Shown in pieces: positions 34,134 through 45,226 of a stretch of DNA of 64,000 nucleotides. The notes under the pieces were generated by a model, which saw only the letters and a program-made list of their open reading frames with translations, was not told the DNA's origin and did not search any database. Position numbers and translations under genes: made by a program. Origin of the DNA: Oidiodendron maius Zn (taxonomy: Eukaryota > Ascomycota > Leotiomycetes > Myxotrichaceae); contig KN832882.1 of NCBI GenBank assembly GCA_000827325.1, positions 1,376,689 to 1,440,688 of the forward strand, read 5' to 3'. Positions within the stretch are counted from its first letter, which is position 1; each line of letters begins with the position of its first letter.

Positions 34134-35679
34134 TGATTTGAATGAGTAGAGAATACAGCTTGGCTAGCCTTGTGCTTAGCAGCTATTCAGTTACATAGTC
34201 TGTAAGAAAAAAAATGGAACCAGAGATGCGTCTTCTCCTTAATTGACTATCAAGAATATTAACTACGGCCATATGATTTGACTTTGCTTTGTTCTTCCCA
34301 CATTGCTTCCGCCGCCGCTTCAACATTATTGTCGACTGTAGGGACTATGGTTCCTACTCCACCTTGAGCCCCAAACCCCTAACTCAAACTGGGATAAACC
34401 TGCCTTCCCCACTCTCGATATTCTCCTTCTCCCTTCAACAGAGCGAACAACACTTACAATCCAGCCGTACTGCTGCAATTGAAAGATATCACAATGGCAT
34501 TGGATTTAACCTTCGCAGAAGGAATAGGTGCCGCACCACTCATTTTTGCCGTCCCCGTGGTGCTATTTATTTCGCCATTACCTTGTTGTAGCATTTGGCT
34601 TCTTTCCGAAAGATGGTTTTGCTCATTGACTCCATCCTTCGAACAGAGAAATTTATAACTCTGTAAGGCTTCATCAGCCAAGGTCCCCCTTTCCTCCTTA
34701 CCTTTGTTCTTAATTCTCTCAAACTGCCTTCACAATTACCCACTCAACATTTTCAAATCAAAGGACAGCCATCCAAAGAGCTCATACTGCAGACTCATGA
34801 GCTTGCGGTAGGCCATAAGAGATCAGAGCCCTGCGCCAAAATCCCCTCTAGATTCATTAGTGGCTCGAAATAAAAACCGTTGTCGTATTCACAAGAGGTA
34901 AACATTTTGTGGAAAAGATAGATTATTTGGATATTTGAGAATTTCAATTGTATGTGCACCGCGTTTGATATTTTTTTGATATCGCTTAGCCACAATGATT
35001 GCTTAAAAGTTACTCACGTCGCACGCCAACTCCCGGCCTGGGATTCCCTTTTAATAATTAAATACATTCCAATTACACTGTACTATTATTTACATACACA
35101 ATAACACTCAATATGTATTGCATTAATACATCCCCGTGGTTGTGCCTTGTCATTACCTCCGGCCAAACTCGCTTAAAGAAGACAAAATAGGGAGTAGCAG
35201 AAAAGGTCGCAGAGAATAGTTAAGCGAGCCCCTGTTAGCGACAATAGATTGAATTGCCTTGATGACTGCTGCCAATATTGAATTTTGGTAGGAAGAGCAC
35301 AATAGCTGCCATGGAGCTCGGGAAAAGTATTTAGGCTAGAGAGTTTATTTACCTCGCGCACTTCTTCTCTTCTTCACCCTTTCCATCTCAAAATTATCAT
35401 CTTGAAAAATCACAGCCCACCATCACACCCTCTTCACCACCACCACTACATCGAACTAACTTCTCGATCTATCACTGGTTTGTAGTTTATGAGCATTTCT
35501 TCTTTGTCCCGGAAGCGCTGGGTCTGACTCTGTTTAGGATCATCAACACCATCCTCTTACCGAGACCACCTCCTTCTTTCCACTTCCATCTTAGAAGCAA
35601 CTCGAACTTCGAGTTAAAAGTTGTATGACAACCCACTAATGCAAGTTATCTACGATGCTAACTCTTCTCCAGTACAAAA
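34134..35679. other. Intergenic, no gene seen
   Basis: AT-rich 3' flank of KMT6, then from about 35370 a CT/CA-rich stretch (TCTTCACCACCACCACTACATC) that looks like the 5' leader of the coiled-coil gene at 35680. Frames here are short and lack domain character. Confidence 0.5.
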
Positions 35680-37839
35680 ATGTCTGTCAGCAATGAAAGC
35701 ATTTGGCAGAAGTTGGCCGAGGCCAACGACACCATCGAATATTATGAAGAACAATTGGAGGAGGCAGAGGCTAAGCTGGCTGAAAAAGAGAATGAGCTGG
35801 CCGCCAAAGATAACAAGCTGACCGCTTCCGAGAAGAAGCTAGCGGATACAAAGGAGGATCTGGGATTCTACCAAGAAGAAGTGGAGAATCTCAACATTGC
35901 CCTCGACGACACCAACGCTGATCTCGAGGAAGAGCAGAAGAGATCCCAGAAGCTGAATCAGCAGCTCTCTCAGTCCCGGGATTCGATAGATTCTGCTCAG
36001 TCAACGTACCAGCAGGCACTGTCCGCCCTCAAAGAGGAGTATGAGAATGCTCAGGCTGTGATGAAGGCAGAGCACGACACCGCAATCGCCGCACTCCGTG
36101 ACGAACAGCAAGGCAAAGAAGAGTGTGGTGCCCATGCGACATTGGGGAAGGACTTGGAGGCCGCCAAAGTTTCTATGAAGGATCTTCAGCTCCAGCTAGT
36201 CAATTTGACTAAAGAAGTCCGAGACAAGAGTGCCTTAGCCACTAAGTTGACCAAGGACCAGGTCGCCCTTAAGAGGGAACTGGAATCAGCGACGATATCT
36301 TCCTCTGGTAGTAAGACGGAGATTGATAATTGGAAAGGAATCGTGGCAGAGATCACTGCCGGTCGTGATGCGGTCCTGGCTGAACTCTCTGCAACTTCTG
36401 AGCTGCTCCTTCGAGAGTCAAGGGCAAAGGAGTCAGCTCAAGTGGCAGTCCAAGAGTTCCAGGACCAATTTGCGAGCGTTGAAGCCATGATCGACGATGC
36501 GATCAACCATATCGGCTGTGCCGATACCTTCGCCTACGAGTCCAAGCTCGATTACATCCCAGCATCGGCCAACGCGGTCCTCTCTCTGCTCAAAGAGAAG
36601 AGTAACATCCACCGCGAGCTACTCGAGGCGCGGACGGCGAAGGAGGAGTCTGGCGTGGCCGTGCCAGACGTCCAAGAAAGAGTTGATACGGTCGTTGCCA
36701 TGGGCAGAAAGCTCGAGGCCGAGCTGCGGGACCGGATTCGGCAGCAGCAAGCAGTGATCGATGGCCAAGTAGCCACGATCTCAAAGCAGTCCGGGGACAT
36801 TCAAGTCCGAGGCGCGGAGGGTGTAAACCTCCAGATCGCTCTGAAGAGAAGGGACGAGCAGGTCAGAGCGCTTGAAAAGCAGTTGGCACGGGAGCAGACT
36901 CGGGCGACCGAGCTGCAGGAATTGGAGTCCCAGAATGCCCTGCTCAAGAGAAAGCTGGATCTCGCGACTCCCATGATTTCCTCGCTCGAGGAGACGATCG
37001 AACGCCGAGACGAGTCCCTGGCCAAACTGCAAGAAGAGAAGGAGCGCGCAGCAAAGCTCCTGGCGGAGACAGAGATGAAGCTCGAGGAGGTCCAGGAGCA
37101 GTCCACGTTCAGACGGGCTGCCAATCAAGACCTGATCCTCCGAATCGACAATGACACCGAGTTCATCGCCAAGCACAACGACGCCACGGAGACTTTGAAG
37201 GGCGAGATCACTGACCTCAAAGACAAGATCCGCAAGACTGAACTGCACTGCCAGCGAAAGCTGGCAGGTCAAGACTTCCGTCCGGGTCCCCAGCAGATGG
37301 CTGAGATCCGGAGGGGGGTTCAGTTCGCGATGGAGGTCACTCTTAAGAATGAGATGCGCTTACGCGTTCGAAAGGAGCTGGAGGATGCATTCTCGGCCGA
37401 GATGAGGGAGGAACTCAAGGCGGAGGTGGCGCGGGAGTTCGCCGATTTAGAGAGAGCTCGCCAAGACAAAGTGAAGAGAGTCCTTGGCCACGATAATTCG
37501 TCGCGGGCGACGGTTGTCGATGGCCTGAGGATCTCTCCGATCCACGTCTCTCTCTCTGAGGTTGGTGTCGAAACTCCCACCACCGCCGTACCTCGCCTTA
37601 CCACCGGGATGCACTCCGTTGCGACAATCGTTCTCGTCGTTCTCGTAGCCCTGGTCGCTTTCTTCTTCCGTTTTCTTGGACTTCGGTCCACAGACGAGTC
37701 CGTTACTCGCTCGTCTGAGCTGTTGGATCTACCGGCAGCAGAGGAGGTCTTGCCAGCCTCAAAGACAATCAGCGAGTTCCTTCCGCCGACTCGTGTTTTG
37801 GGCGTGGCTAGTCCCCTTCCGGGGGACTCTAGCACGTAG
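35680..37839 (+). CDS. Long coiled-coil protein with C-terminal membrane anchor
   Basis: Single-exon gene, 719 aa. From about residue 5 to 590 it is a nearly continuous heptad-rich, Glu/Lys/Gln/Leu-rich coiled coil (for example YYEEQLEEAEAKLAEKENEL). Near residue 645 comes one strongly hydrophobic segment, SVATIVLVVLVALVAFFFRF, followed by about 55 mostly polar residues. With no signal peptide, this is the layout of a membrane-anchored golgin-, tether- or nuclear-envelope-type protein whose coil faces the cytoplasm or nucleoplasm. No named family is recognised. The 5' flank has a long CT-rich leader. Two stem-loops straddle the stop codon. Confidence 0.75.
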   Translation: MSVSNESIWQKLAEANDTIEYYEEQLEEAEAKLAEKENELAAKDNKLTASEKKLADTKEDLGFYQEEVENLNIALDDTNADLEEEQKRSQKLNQQLSQSRDSIDSAQSTYQQALSALKEEYENAQAVMKAEHDTAIAALRDEQQGKEECGAHATLGKDLEAAKVSMKDLQLQLVNLTKEVRDKSALATKLTKDQVALKRELESATISSSGSKTEIDNWKGIVAEITAGRDAVLAELSATSELLLRESRAKESAQVAVQEFQDQFASVEAMIDDAINHIGCADTFAYESKLDYIPASANAVLSLLKEKSNIHRELLEARTAKEESGVAVPDVQERVDTVVAMGRKLEAELRDRIRQQQAVIDGQVATISKQSGDIQVRGAEGVNLQIALKRRDEQVRALEKQLAREQTRATELQELESQNALLKRKLDLATPMISSLEETIERRDESLAKLQEEKERAAKLLAETEMKLEEVQEQSTFRRAANQDLILRIDNDTEFIAKHNDATETLKGEITDLKDKIRKTELHCQRKLAGQDFRPGPQQMAEIRRGVQFAMEVTLKNEMRLRVRKELEDAFSAEMREELKAEVAREFADLERARQDKVKRVLGHDNSSRATVVDGLRISPIHVSLSEVGVETPTTAVPRLTTGMHSVATIVLVVLVALVAFFFRFLGLRSTDESVTRSSELLDLPAAEEVLPASKTISEFLPPTRVLGVASPLPGDSST

Positions 37840-37886
37840 CCCTTGGCATTCGAGAATCCTTTACGTCAATTACATTGACGAGGATT
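37810..37886 (+). terminator. Two consecutive stem-loops around the stop codon
   Basis: AGTCCCC (37810-37816) pairs with GGGGACT (37822-37828) across a five-base loop inside the last codons. Then AATCCT plus CGTCAAT (37855-37870) pair with ATTGACG plus AGGATT (37874-37886) with a TTA bulge and a TAC loop just past the stop at 37839. They may shape the 3' end or stability of the mRNA; a terminator role in a fungus is only a guess. Confidence 0.4.
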
Positions 37887-38318
37887 TATTTTATGTCAAA
37901 TAGTAAAGGGCCAAAATTGCTGAGCATAAACATGACAGACCCGGCATATTTGAGGTCGGGATATATATCGCCCGCCACCCAATTTCATCTCCACTCGTCA
38001 CATTTTATAACGACCAGAACGCCCCTTGGAAGCGTTTAAATGACCTTGTTGCGGGGATAAGCTTCGTGTGGCGCTGATCTTTACCAGACGTCCGATATTA
38101 CACGCATACATCGGCACCTTATTCTCTCATTGTGATCGGGTTATTAGGCCGCGAAGGAATCTTCTGCGCCTCCCTTAAACGTACCCCGCAATCCTACACA
38201 ATCTGTGCAGGTTTTTAACAGTTTCAGCTCAAAATGCATTGCGTTGCTTTTCCAGGTAGCTCTTTGTTATTCATCGAAACTTTTTTGCAAGATATTTGCA
38301 AGCAGATTGCTGTGCATC
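37887..38318. other. Promoter region of the GH78 gene
   Basis: No gene. A frame reading into the GH78 gene is open from 38205, but the signal-peptide ATG at 38319 is the better start. Confidence 0.5.
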
Positions 38319-40449
38319 ATGGCTTTCATCGCTAGACTCGTTTCCCTTTCGCTCCTCATCTCTCGCAGTCTGGTGGCCGCACAATGTTGGCAGGGTATGG
38401 AATGTACTGGTCCTGTGCAGGCAGCATTCAGTGGGCCATGGGAGCAGTACATGTACTCTCCAACATCGCGAACTGCGTCTCCCATCACCATCCTCAATGC
38501 AGATAACTCTTTCCGTTCAGTGTACCAAGAAGGATCCTCTCTAAGTGGGAATGGAACGATTCTCGTCTATGATTTTGGCCAAGAAGTCGGTGGCTTGGTG
38601 ACTATCACATACAGTGCCACTGGAACGGGGACTCTTGGACTGGCCTTCTCTGAAGCACAAAACTTCACCGGGACGACCTCAGACTCGTCAGATGGATCCT
38701 ATCATGTAGACGGTGCTTTGTACGCAGACATCAGCCCAACTGATCAGGGAAGCTATACCATGCCAATTGATCGACTCCGTGGAGGTTTCCGATACCTGAC
38801 CCTCTTCGTGGACAATATTTCTGGGGTTACATTTACCATAACTTTTCAGACCATTACGGTCGAACTTGCGTACCAGCCCACTTGGCAAAATCTTCGTGCA
38901 TATCAAGGGTACTTTTACTCCAGTGACGACTTGCTAAATAAAATTTGGTATGCGGGGGCATTTACGCTGCAGACAAACGCAATCCCCGTTAATACTGGGC
39001 GTGAACTCTTGAATAGCGGCTGGGAGAATAACGTTTCTTTGGACTTGGGCACCACATATCCAACAATTTACATCGATGGCAGCAAGCGCGATAGAAGTGT
39101 CTGGGCGGGTGATCTGGGTATCGCGATTCCCAGTCTTTTGGTCAGCACTGGTGATATGGATGGAGCCAAGAATACCATCCAGGTCCTCTTGAACGATCAG
39201 GTATGCATACGAGGGATATCTAAGAATTCAGTTAACATTTCGTAGCAAAGCTCTGGTGAACTACCTTATGCTGGCCCAGGTCTCAACTTTTACGGTTCGG
39301 ATACATATCACATGGCAACTATGATTGGGACTTACGATTATTACCTCTTCACCAAGGATGATGATTTTTTGTCAGCGAACTGGGCGAAATATCAGTCGGC
39401 TATGTCATTCATCACTGCAAAGATAGATGGCACCGGCATGCTCCATGTGACGGGGACGGCTGACTGGGGACGGCTCACGCAGGGCGGCCACAATTCAGAA
39501 GCAAACATGTTATTGTACAAAGTTCTCATATCAGGAAGCAGTTTGGCAATATGGATGAATGACTCTAGTTTATCTGATAGCTGGCTTGCCCTCGCGGCGA
39601 CTTTGAAATCAGCAATAAACAGTGAAAGCAATAACTGGGACTCCACCGTCGGGTGTGTTCCTCTCATCCATTTCGTTTCCTCTTCTAACTGTGTCCAGTG
39701 CCTATAAAAATAGTGATACAGATGGCTCTATATATCCCCAAGACGCCAATAGCATGGCACTCCTCTTTGGAGTCGCTGACCCATCAACATTTACCTCCAT
39801 AAGCGACAAATTAACCACATACTGGTGTCCAGTGGGCGCAGTCGCGCCTGAGCTTCCCGGTAATTTGATCGGTTTTGGACAGTCATTCGAAATTAAAGGA
39901 CATATCACGACTGGCCAACCAACGCGAGGTCTTGATTTGATGCGCACGGCTTGGGGATGGTATCTGAACAGTCCCTATGGCACTCAGAGCACTTGTATCG
40001 AGGGATATCTGAATGATGGCAGTTTCGGCTACCAGTATCCTTACGGATATGGAAATGATTCTTCATATACCTCCCATGCACATGGTTGGAGTACTGGTCC
40101 GACTGACGCTCTCACCACATATATTGTTGGTCTGCAGCTCACTGCTCCCGGTGGCAGCTCCTGGACGATTGCGCCTCAGTTTGGCGATCTGGAGTCTGCG
40201 GAGGCGGGATTTACAACACCTTTGGGTCAATTTCAGACGAGCTGGAGTACTAGCCAGGCTGGTTATCAAGTTACATGGAATACACCTTCAGGCACGGATG
40301 GTATGTTGGTTTTGCCTGTGGGCTCGAGCAGTTCTGTGGTTCAGATTGATGGACAAAATGTGCAGGTTGCTCCGTCTAATGGGGTGGTCACCATCAGTGC
40401 GAGTGGAGGATCACATTCTGCAACGGTGGTATATGGTGCATCGTCGTAG
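38319..40449 (+). CDS. Secreted GH78 alpha-L-rhamnosidase-type glycoside hydrolase
   Basis: Three exons, 38319-39200, 39246-39652, 39699-40449; 679 aa. The start at 38319 gives the signal peptide MAFIARLVSLSLLISRSLVA. A beta-sandwich N-terminal part is followed by the (alpha/alpha)6 barrel with YIDGSKRDRSVWAGDLGIA, the conserved Asp-Arg-x-x-Trp-x-Gly-Asp region of GH78, then GYLNDGSFGYQYPYGYG and SHAHGWSTGPTDAL near the C-terminal side of the barrel, and a C-terminal beta domain. GH78 enzymes release terminal L-rhamnose from pectin side chains, flavonoid glycosides or saponins. Several Asn-x-Ser/Thr sites fit a secreted enzyme. It is convergent with the GH92 gene next door, with 164 bp between stops. 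Some fungal members of this subgroup have no tested activity, so rhamnosidase is a family-based call. Confidence 0.88.
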
Positions 40450-40613
40450 TCGGGGCCGTTGCCGCATCATCATTGCCCCGTTTGTACATCGTTGCCGTTT
40501 GTATGTGCAGTTCATGGTCTATATAATTTGCCTGGTAAATATCATAGTATCTTTATTAAATATTAACATGGCTATCAAGCTAATATCTTTGTACTGTACT
40601 TCCGTCTCAAAGA

Positions 40614-43487
40614 CTACGAGCTACTCCAACTCGTGGACGAACTGGGTGGTAGATCCGCATCTGCGGTGCCCCAGGAACTCTCATTCTTCCCCAAAGTGAG
40701 TTCCAAGACTCCTCCTTCAAGCCAAAAGCTATGTGTAATCCAGCTCTTTGTGTATGGTTTGCCGTTCAATGTAGCACTCTGAATATAAATAGCTTCATAT
40801 GACGGGTCGAAGCCAATATTGCGCACAGTAGCCTTCTTCCCGGTCTTTCCATTCGTCACACTAACCTCTGGGAAGTAAGGAGGGGTAATAAGATACACGT
40901 CTTGGCCTGGGACTGGCCAGAGTCCCATCATAGAAAGCGTGGTGAATGAGCCCATGGCACCCGAGTCGTCATTACCAGCAATACCAGATGTCGAAGTATT
41001 GAACTGCGACGGAATGTAAAAATGGGAGAAGTATGCAGATAACGCAGGGCGAGCGCCATAGTGGAATTGGAACACGGGCAAAAATGCTTGTTCATCGCCG
41101 ATATATAGGAGACCAGATGTATGCAGGTAGGAGAGCCGTTCTACGAACTTGCTTGGCCCTCCAAGGGTGGTGACAATTGTAGCCATATCCTGAGGCACAT
41201 AGAATGTATACATCCAAGAGCTTCCTTCGTATGTTTCGTGTCCATCTGCATTGAGATAACATGAAGTAAAGTTGTACAGTGGCGAGCACCTGTCAACCAG
41301 GTCAGCAAATAATTTATACAATAGGAAGGAGAAGATCTTACAAGCTTGGATCTTGGAATCCAAAGGTTCCGTTGAGATAACGAGGTTGAAGGAAGCCAAC
41401 AAAACCACTGTCGACAGTGGAATTCGGGTAATCAGTAGTGTTACTGACAAAAGATGTCTGGTCTGCTTTATACATGTTCTTCCAGTTGTCGGATCGTTGA
41501 AGGTACTTCTCTGCATCCGCCATATTTCCTAGTCCCTTGGCCATTTCGGCGATGCAGAAATCATTGTACGCATACTCGACAGTGCGGGAGATGGAACGTG
41601 TGAAAGGACCTCCTCCGTAAGGATCGAAGTCATCGGTGGGAATGTAGCCAAGAGTTTTCCAGCTTGTCAAACCGCCTCGACCTTCAACTGACCAATCGAG
41701 AGGTTCATCTATAGAACAACGTTAGTAATGCATACGCGTTATGGCATATCAGATCCCTCGATCTATCTGTACGCTTAGTACGATGGATGAAATGAACCTG
41801 TGTAATGGTGTGTCCAGAGAGAAAAAAGAGGCAGATTGGCTCAAATCCAGGTATCTACCGTATGTACATGTGCTAATCGAGTCACATGTGTCCGAACAGG
41901 GAATTAGGAGCTTACCTTCAGCATCAGACACAACCGCCTCATACCCAGTTGCCCAGTCAACATCGTCTGTGATGTTCTTGAGGAACGAGTCAGCTAGGAC
42001 GACATCTGCATTTGATCCTCCTTGAGTAAATCCCTTGCAAAGAGACATCCGACAATCCGGGAGTTTGCCTGTGATGGTCAGTAACATCTCGAGCAAAGGC
42101 ACTAGAATGTCTAACCTTCATGCCGATACACATCAATCAGACTTCTCACCATCAAGGTCTGACTATGTGGATCAAGCAGAGTAATGAGCGGGTGGATACT
42201 CCTAAATGAGTCCCAAATACAGTAATACGAGTCATAATACGGCTCGTCGCTCTTCCACAGAGGATTCTCGCCGGTATAATCCTGGGGTGAGATCATGGCA
42301 CGGTAAGTCCCAGACCAGAAGACGGTCTGTAATTCATCACTAACTCCAGTTGCATCAACTTCAATTACAGAGAGCTTCTCACGCCACACGTCTTCAGCAG
42401 ATTTAAGCAGCTTGTTGAATCCAAAGTCCGGAACCTCCTTCTCCGCATTGTGGCAAGCCTGGTCAGGGCTCATAAATGACACCCCAACACGTACTAAGAT
42501 TTGATCATTCGGGGACTGTTCGAACTGGGTCCAAGCACCGGCCGGAACAGGTGGAGAATTGCCATTCGGGACAATCTTGACAGACTTCGGGTTGCTTCCA
42601 CCGCGGTTATTTGTGAAGACCCCTGTGTCTCTGATTTTTGCACCAGAGAAGTCCGCGCAGAAATGGAGATCGTATGTACCGAGGCCGAATGATGGATTAA
42701 ACGTTCCACTTCCCGTGATCCTGCCGGTCTTCCCATCCACAGCCATACTTCCATTGATGCGTGAGTCCGGCAAATCTGTCAAATCGAAAAGGATCAGAGG
42801 ACTATTAGGAAGAGTCACATTCTGGGCGTTGACTGCATTCTTTGGGAATGTAAGACGATATAGAGCAGTGTGGTTCGAAACAGTCATCTCTGTGTGGATA
42901 GAGGTGTTCAGGGTGATTGCAAAGTATCCCGGGTGAGCCTCGACAGTGTTGTTCATCCGTTGAGACGCTCGGTCTGTTTTTGTGAAGAAGCAGTTATTTA
43001 TGTCGTCTCCAGGGCATCCACTTTGGGGGAATAGAGGGAAATTTCCAAGTGAAGGTGCCTGAATATAATAGTCAGGGCCATCCATCCGTCTCCGAGTTCA
43101 TACGTACCCCTCCGGTCCCAGAATCATGCATGTGCGAGAAGCCCGTGATATCACTATCGCCAGAGGCAAACCCTCCTTCCTTTTCATCCGGATCATTTAT
43201 ATCAGCAACAGCTTTCGCCATCCCTGAAAAGCTGTTAGAGATGGAACACATATGGGGATATTCTAGCCTCACCGAAAGGGAGAGTTGCTCCAGGAAACAC
43301 GTGACCTAGAGATCCAACTGAGTTATGCAACCGCGTCTTGAAGCCTATGATGCTCACCTCCATTGCTCGTTCCAATAAGAGGATCTACATATTTAAAAAC
43401 ATCAAATCCGTTCTTCGCTTCCGCTACGTTCACACTCTGCGCCGCAAAGGCTAACGCTGCCGCCGACTGAAAGCTGAATAGCTTCAT
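40614..43487 (-). CDS. Secreted GH92 alpha-1,2-mannosidase-type enzyme (copy A)
   Basis: Seven exons: 43487-43358, 43305-43273, 43223-43108, 43058-42116, 42068-41916, 41708-41342, 41289-40614; 805 aa. The start at 43487 yields the signal peptide MKLFSFQSAAALAFAAQSV. Family motifs in order: VFKYVDPLIGTSNG, HVFPGATLPFGMAKAVAD, GFSHMHDSGTGG, ENPLWKSDEPYYDSYYCIWD, GCRMSL-type LPDCRMSLCKGFTQGGSN, EPLDWSVEGRGGLTSWK, SRTVEYAYNDFCIAEMAKG and SGIAGNDDSGAMGSFTTLSM with the catalytic acids of GH92. GH92 are calcium-dependent inverting exo-mannosidases that trim alpha-mannan or N-glycans. Introns 2 and 3 frame a 33-nt micro-exon (43305-43273). It shares no intron position with the second GH92 at 57608-60077. 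Substrate not predictable. Confidence 0.92.
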
Positions 43488-44625
43488 GAGTGTATAACCA
43501 GGCGTCCAGTCTTGGATCTTCTCCAAGAACCATTGGATGGGGAGGAGGGCGGTATTATAAACGTCGGGCATTTTCAAGGTTCGCGAGAAAGTGAGCTGCG
43601 CAGATCCCACTCACAGCATATGTCATACGACGTTACACCCCTTCATTCCTCGTTTTCCGCCCAACGCCGCTGGAAATCCCACTCTCGCTGGCGTGCGGGG
43701 CAAACGTAGTGAGAGTCGGTGAATGCCAAGAGCTTGGTATCTCCAATGCAATGCAGAGGGTTTGGTATATAGCATGCAGCAGGACTGAGAGTGCGTTTGG
43801 ACGGAGCTTCCGGGGACGCGCCGAAACTGACTGTCGATCGCCGTCAGACTGCGGGGTAAGAATTTGTTAGAATACCCCGAGTGCCAATATACTATGAGCG
43901 CATCTGAGGGAATTATTTACGAATGAATTGCATGCCGAATAATGATCCTGCTTGACCGGAATCCTCGACTGTAATGTCGGCTCAATTAGGATCTGAAGAG
44001 ATGTAAGCCTAGATGCCGGTACCTGGAAATAAGGCATATCACGTGATCAAACCCGGTCAATTACGCGTTATCGCCAGGGCGGACATCAAATACGAAGTAA
44101 AGCATAAAAACAAATAAAATGGTAAATGCGCAGAAGAGACATAGTGCCCAGGGCTTGCAGAGAATAATTATATTATTTTATGTGCGCTGCGTACATACAG
44201 TGTCACTCTGCCAATGCCGGCCTTGCCAGGCTCTTCACATGCTTAGTTCTCGCGTTCTCGAAGATCCACAGAGAGAAATATTCATAAAACAATCTGTTAT
44301 ACTTCTTCAAGACAAGACATATCTGTGTACAGGACATAGTACTGTGTACAATATTAGCATTCGAATAGAGATTGAAAATATACCTGAATTCTGAATCGTC
44401 GAAAGTTAGCGCGCCTATTTCAGCTTAGTGCCTCGCTTGTCCCCAAATTCTACCTGAGCTCCGAGTAAATTTGAGGAAAGGTGGCATCTGGTAGACGAAT
44501 CTGGACAACTCTTCACAACACGTCTCATCCTCCCTTCCTCAGCGCAATCTCCCCGTCTTCAGGAATCGATCGCCTTCTGTTTCTCTCACGCAGCAATCTC
44601 ATTATCATATCCAAGATCTCTCGCC
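43488..44625. other. Divergent intergenic region between GH92 copy A and SSS1
   Basis: No gene seen. TCACGTGA lies at 44039-44046. From about 44500 a CT-rich leader precedes the SSS1 start. Confidence 0.5.
44039..44046. promoter_or_regulatory. TCACGTGA palindrome between GH92 copy A and SSS1
   Basis: ATCACGTGAT-type site with CACGTG core, about 550 bp from either start codon. Binding by a bHLH regulator is inferred from the motif alone. Confidence 0.35.
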
Positions 44626-44957
44626 ATGGCAGACCAAATACAAGAACTCCTTGATGTACCACGCGATTTCTTGAAGGATGGCATGCAGTTCATCAATAGA
44701 AGCCAGAAGCGTGAGTTTTTCGCCGGAGCTGGAGCTTCTTATAAGCAGGAGTACTAATGTATATCTATCTACAGCTGATCGAAAGGAGTTCATCAAGATC
44801 TGCCAGGCGGTTGGTGTCGGTTTCCTCATCATGGGTGCTGTTGGATACGTCGTCAAGCTAAGTAAGCTCTCCCTTCTCCTTCTTCATCGGAGATCTGCAA
44901 TCTAATCTTGTGGTAGTTCATATTCCATTGAACAACGTCCTAGTTGGTGGCGCATAA
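44626..44957 (+). CDS. SSS1: SEC61 translocon gamma subunit (SSS1)
   Basis: Three exons, 44626-44710, 44775-44861, 44917-44957; 70 aa, the usual size. The protein reads MADQIQELLDVPRDFLKDGM, then NRSQKPDRKEFIKICQAVGV, GFLIMGAVGYVVKLIHIPLN and ends NVLVGGA. This is the tail-anchored gamma subunit that clamps the Sec61 channel in the ER membrane. Both introns have standard ends (GTGAGT/CTACAG and GTAAGC/GGTAG). It was found by splicing three short pieces, each too small to stand out alone. Essential single-copy gene, convergent with the F-box gene downstream. Confidence 0.96.
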
Positions 44958-45226
44958 ATGATCGATGAGGGCGAGAGAGCATGGGCCGAGCGCGAGTAAG
45001 CTGGAATCAATTCGCTAGCTACAGTCAATAAGGAGCGGGAATATCAATCACAAATCAACTGGGAGCATGGAGAACTGGATCACTGTATGTATATGAGGAA
45101 TCAGCGGTTTTCGATAGACGTCGATGGACGAGAGACGTTCCTCTGCGTCTCACAAATGGGTTGATGCCCTGTGTAACTAACATATAAAGTTCATGGATTA
45201 CAGAATTCAGTCTCCTTTGACAAGAA

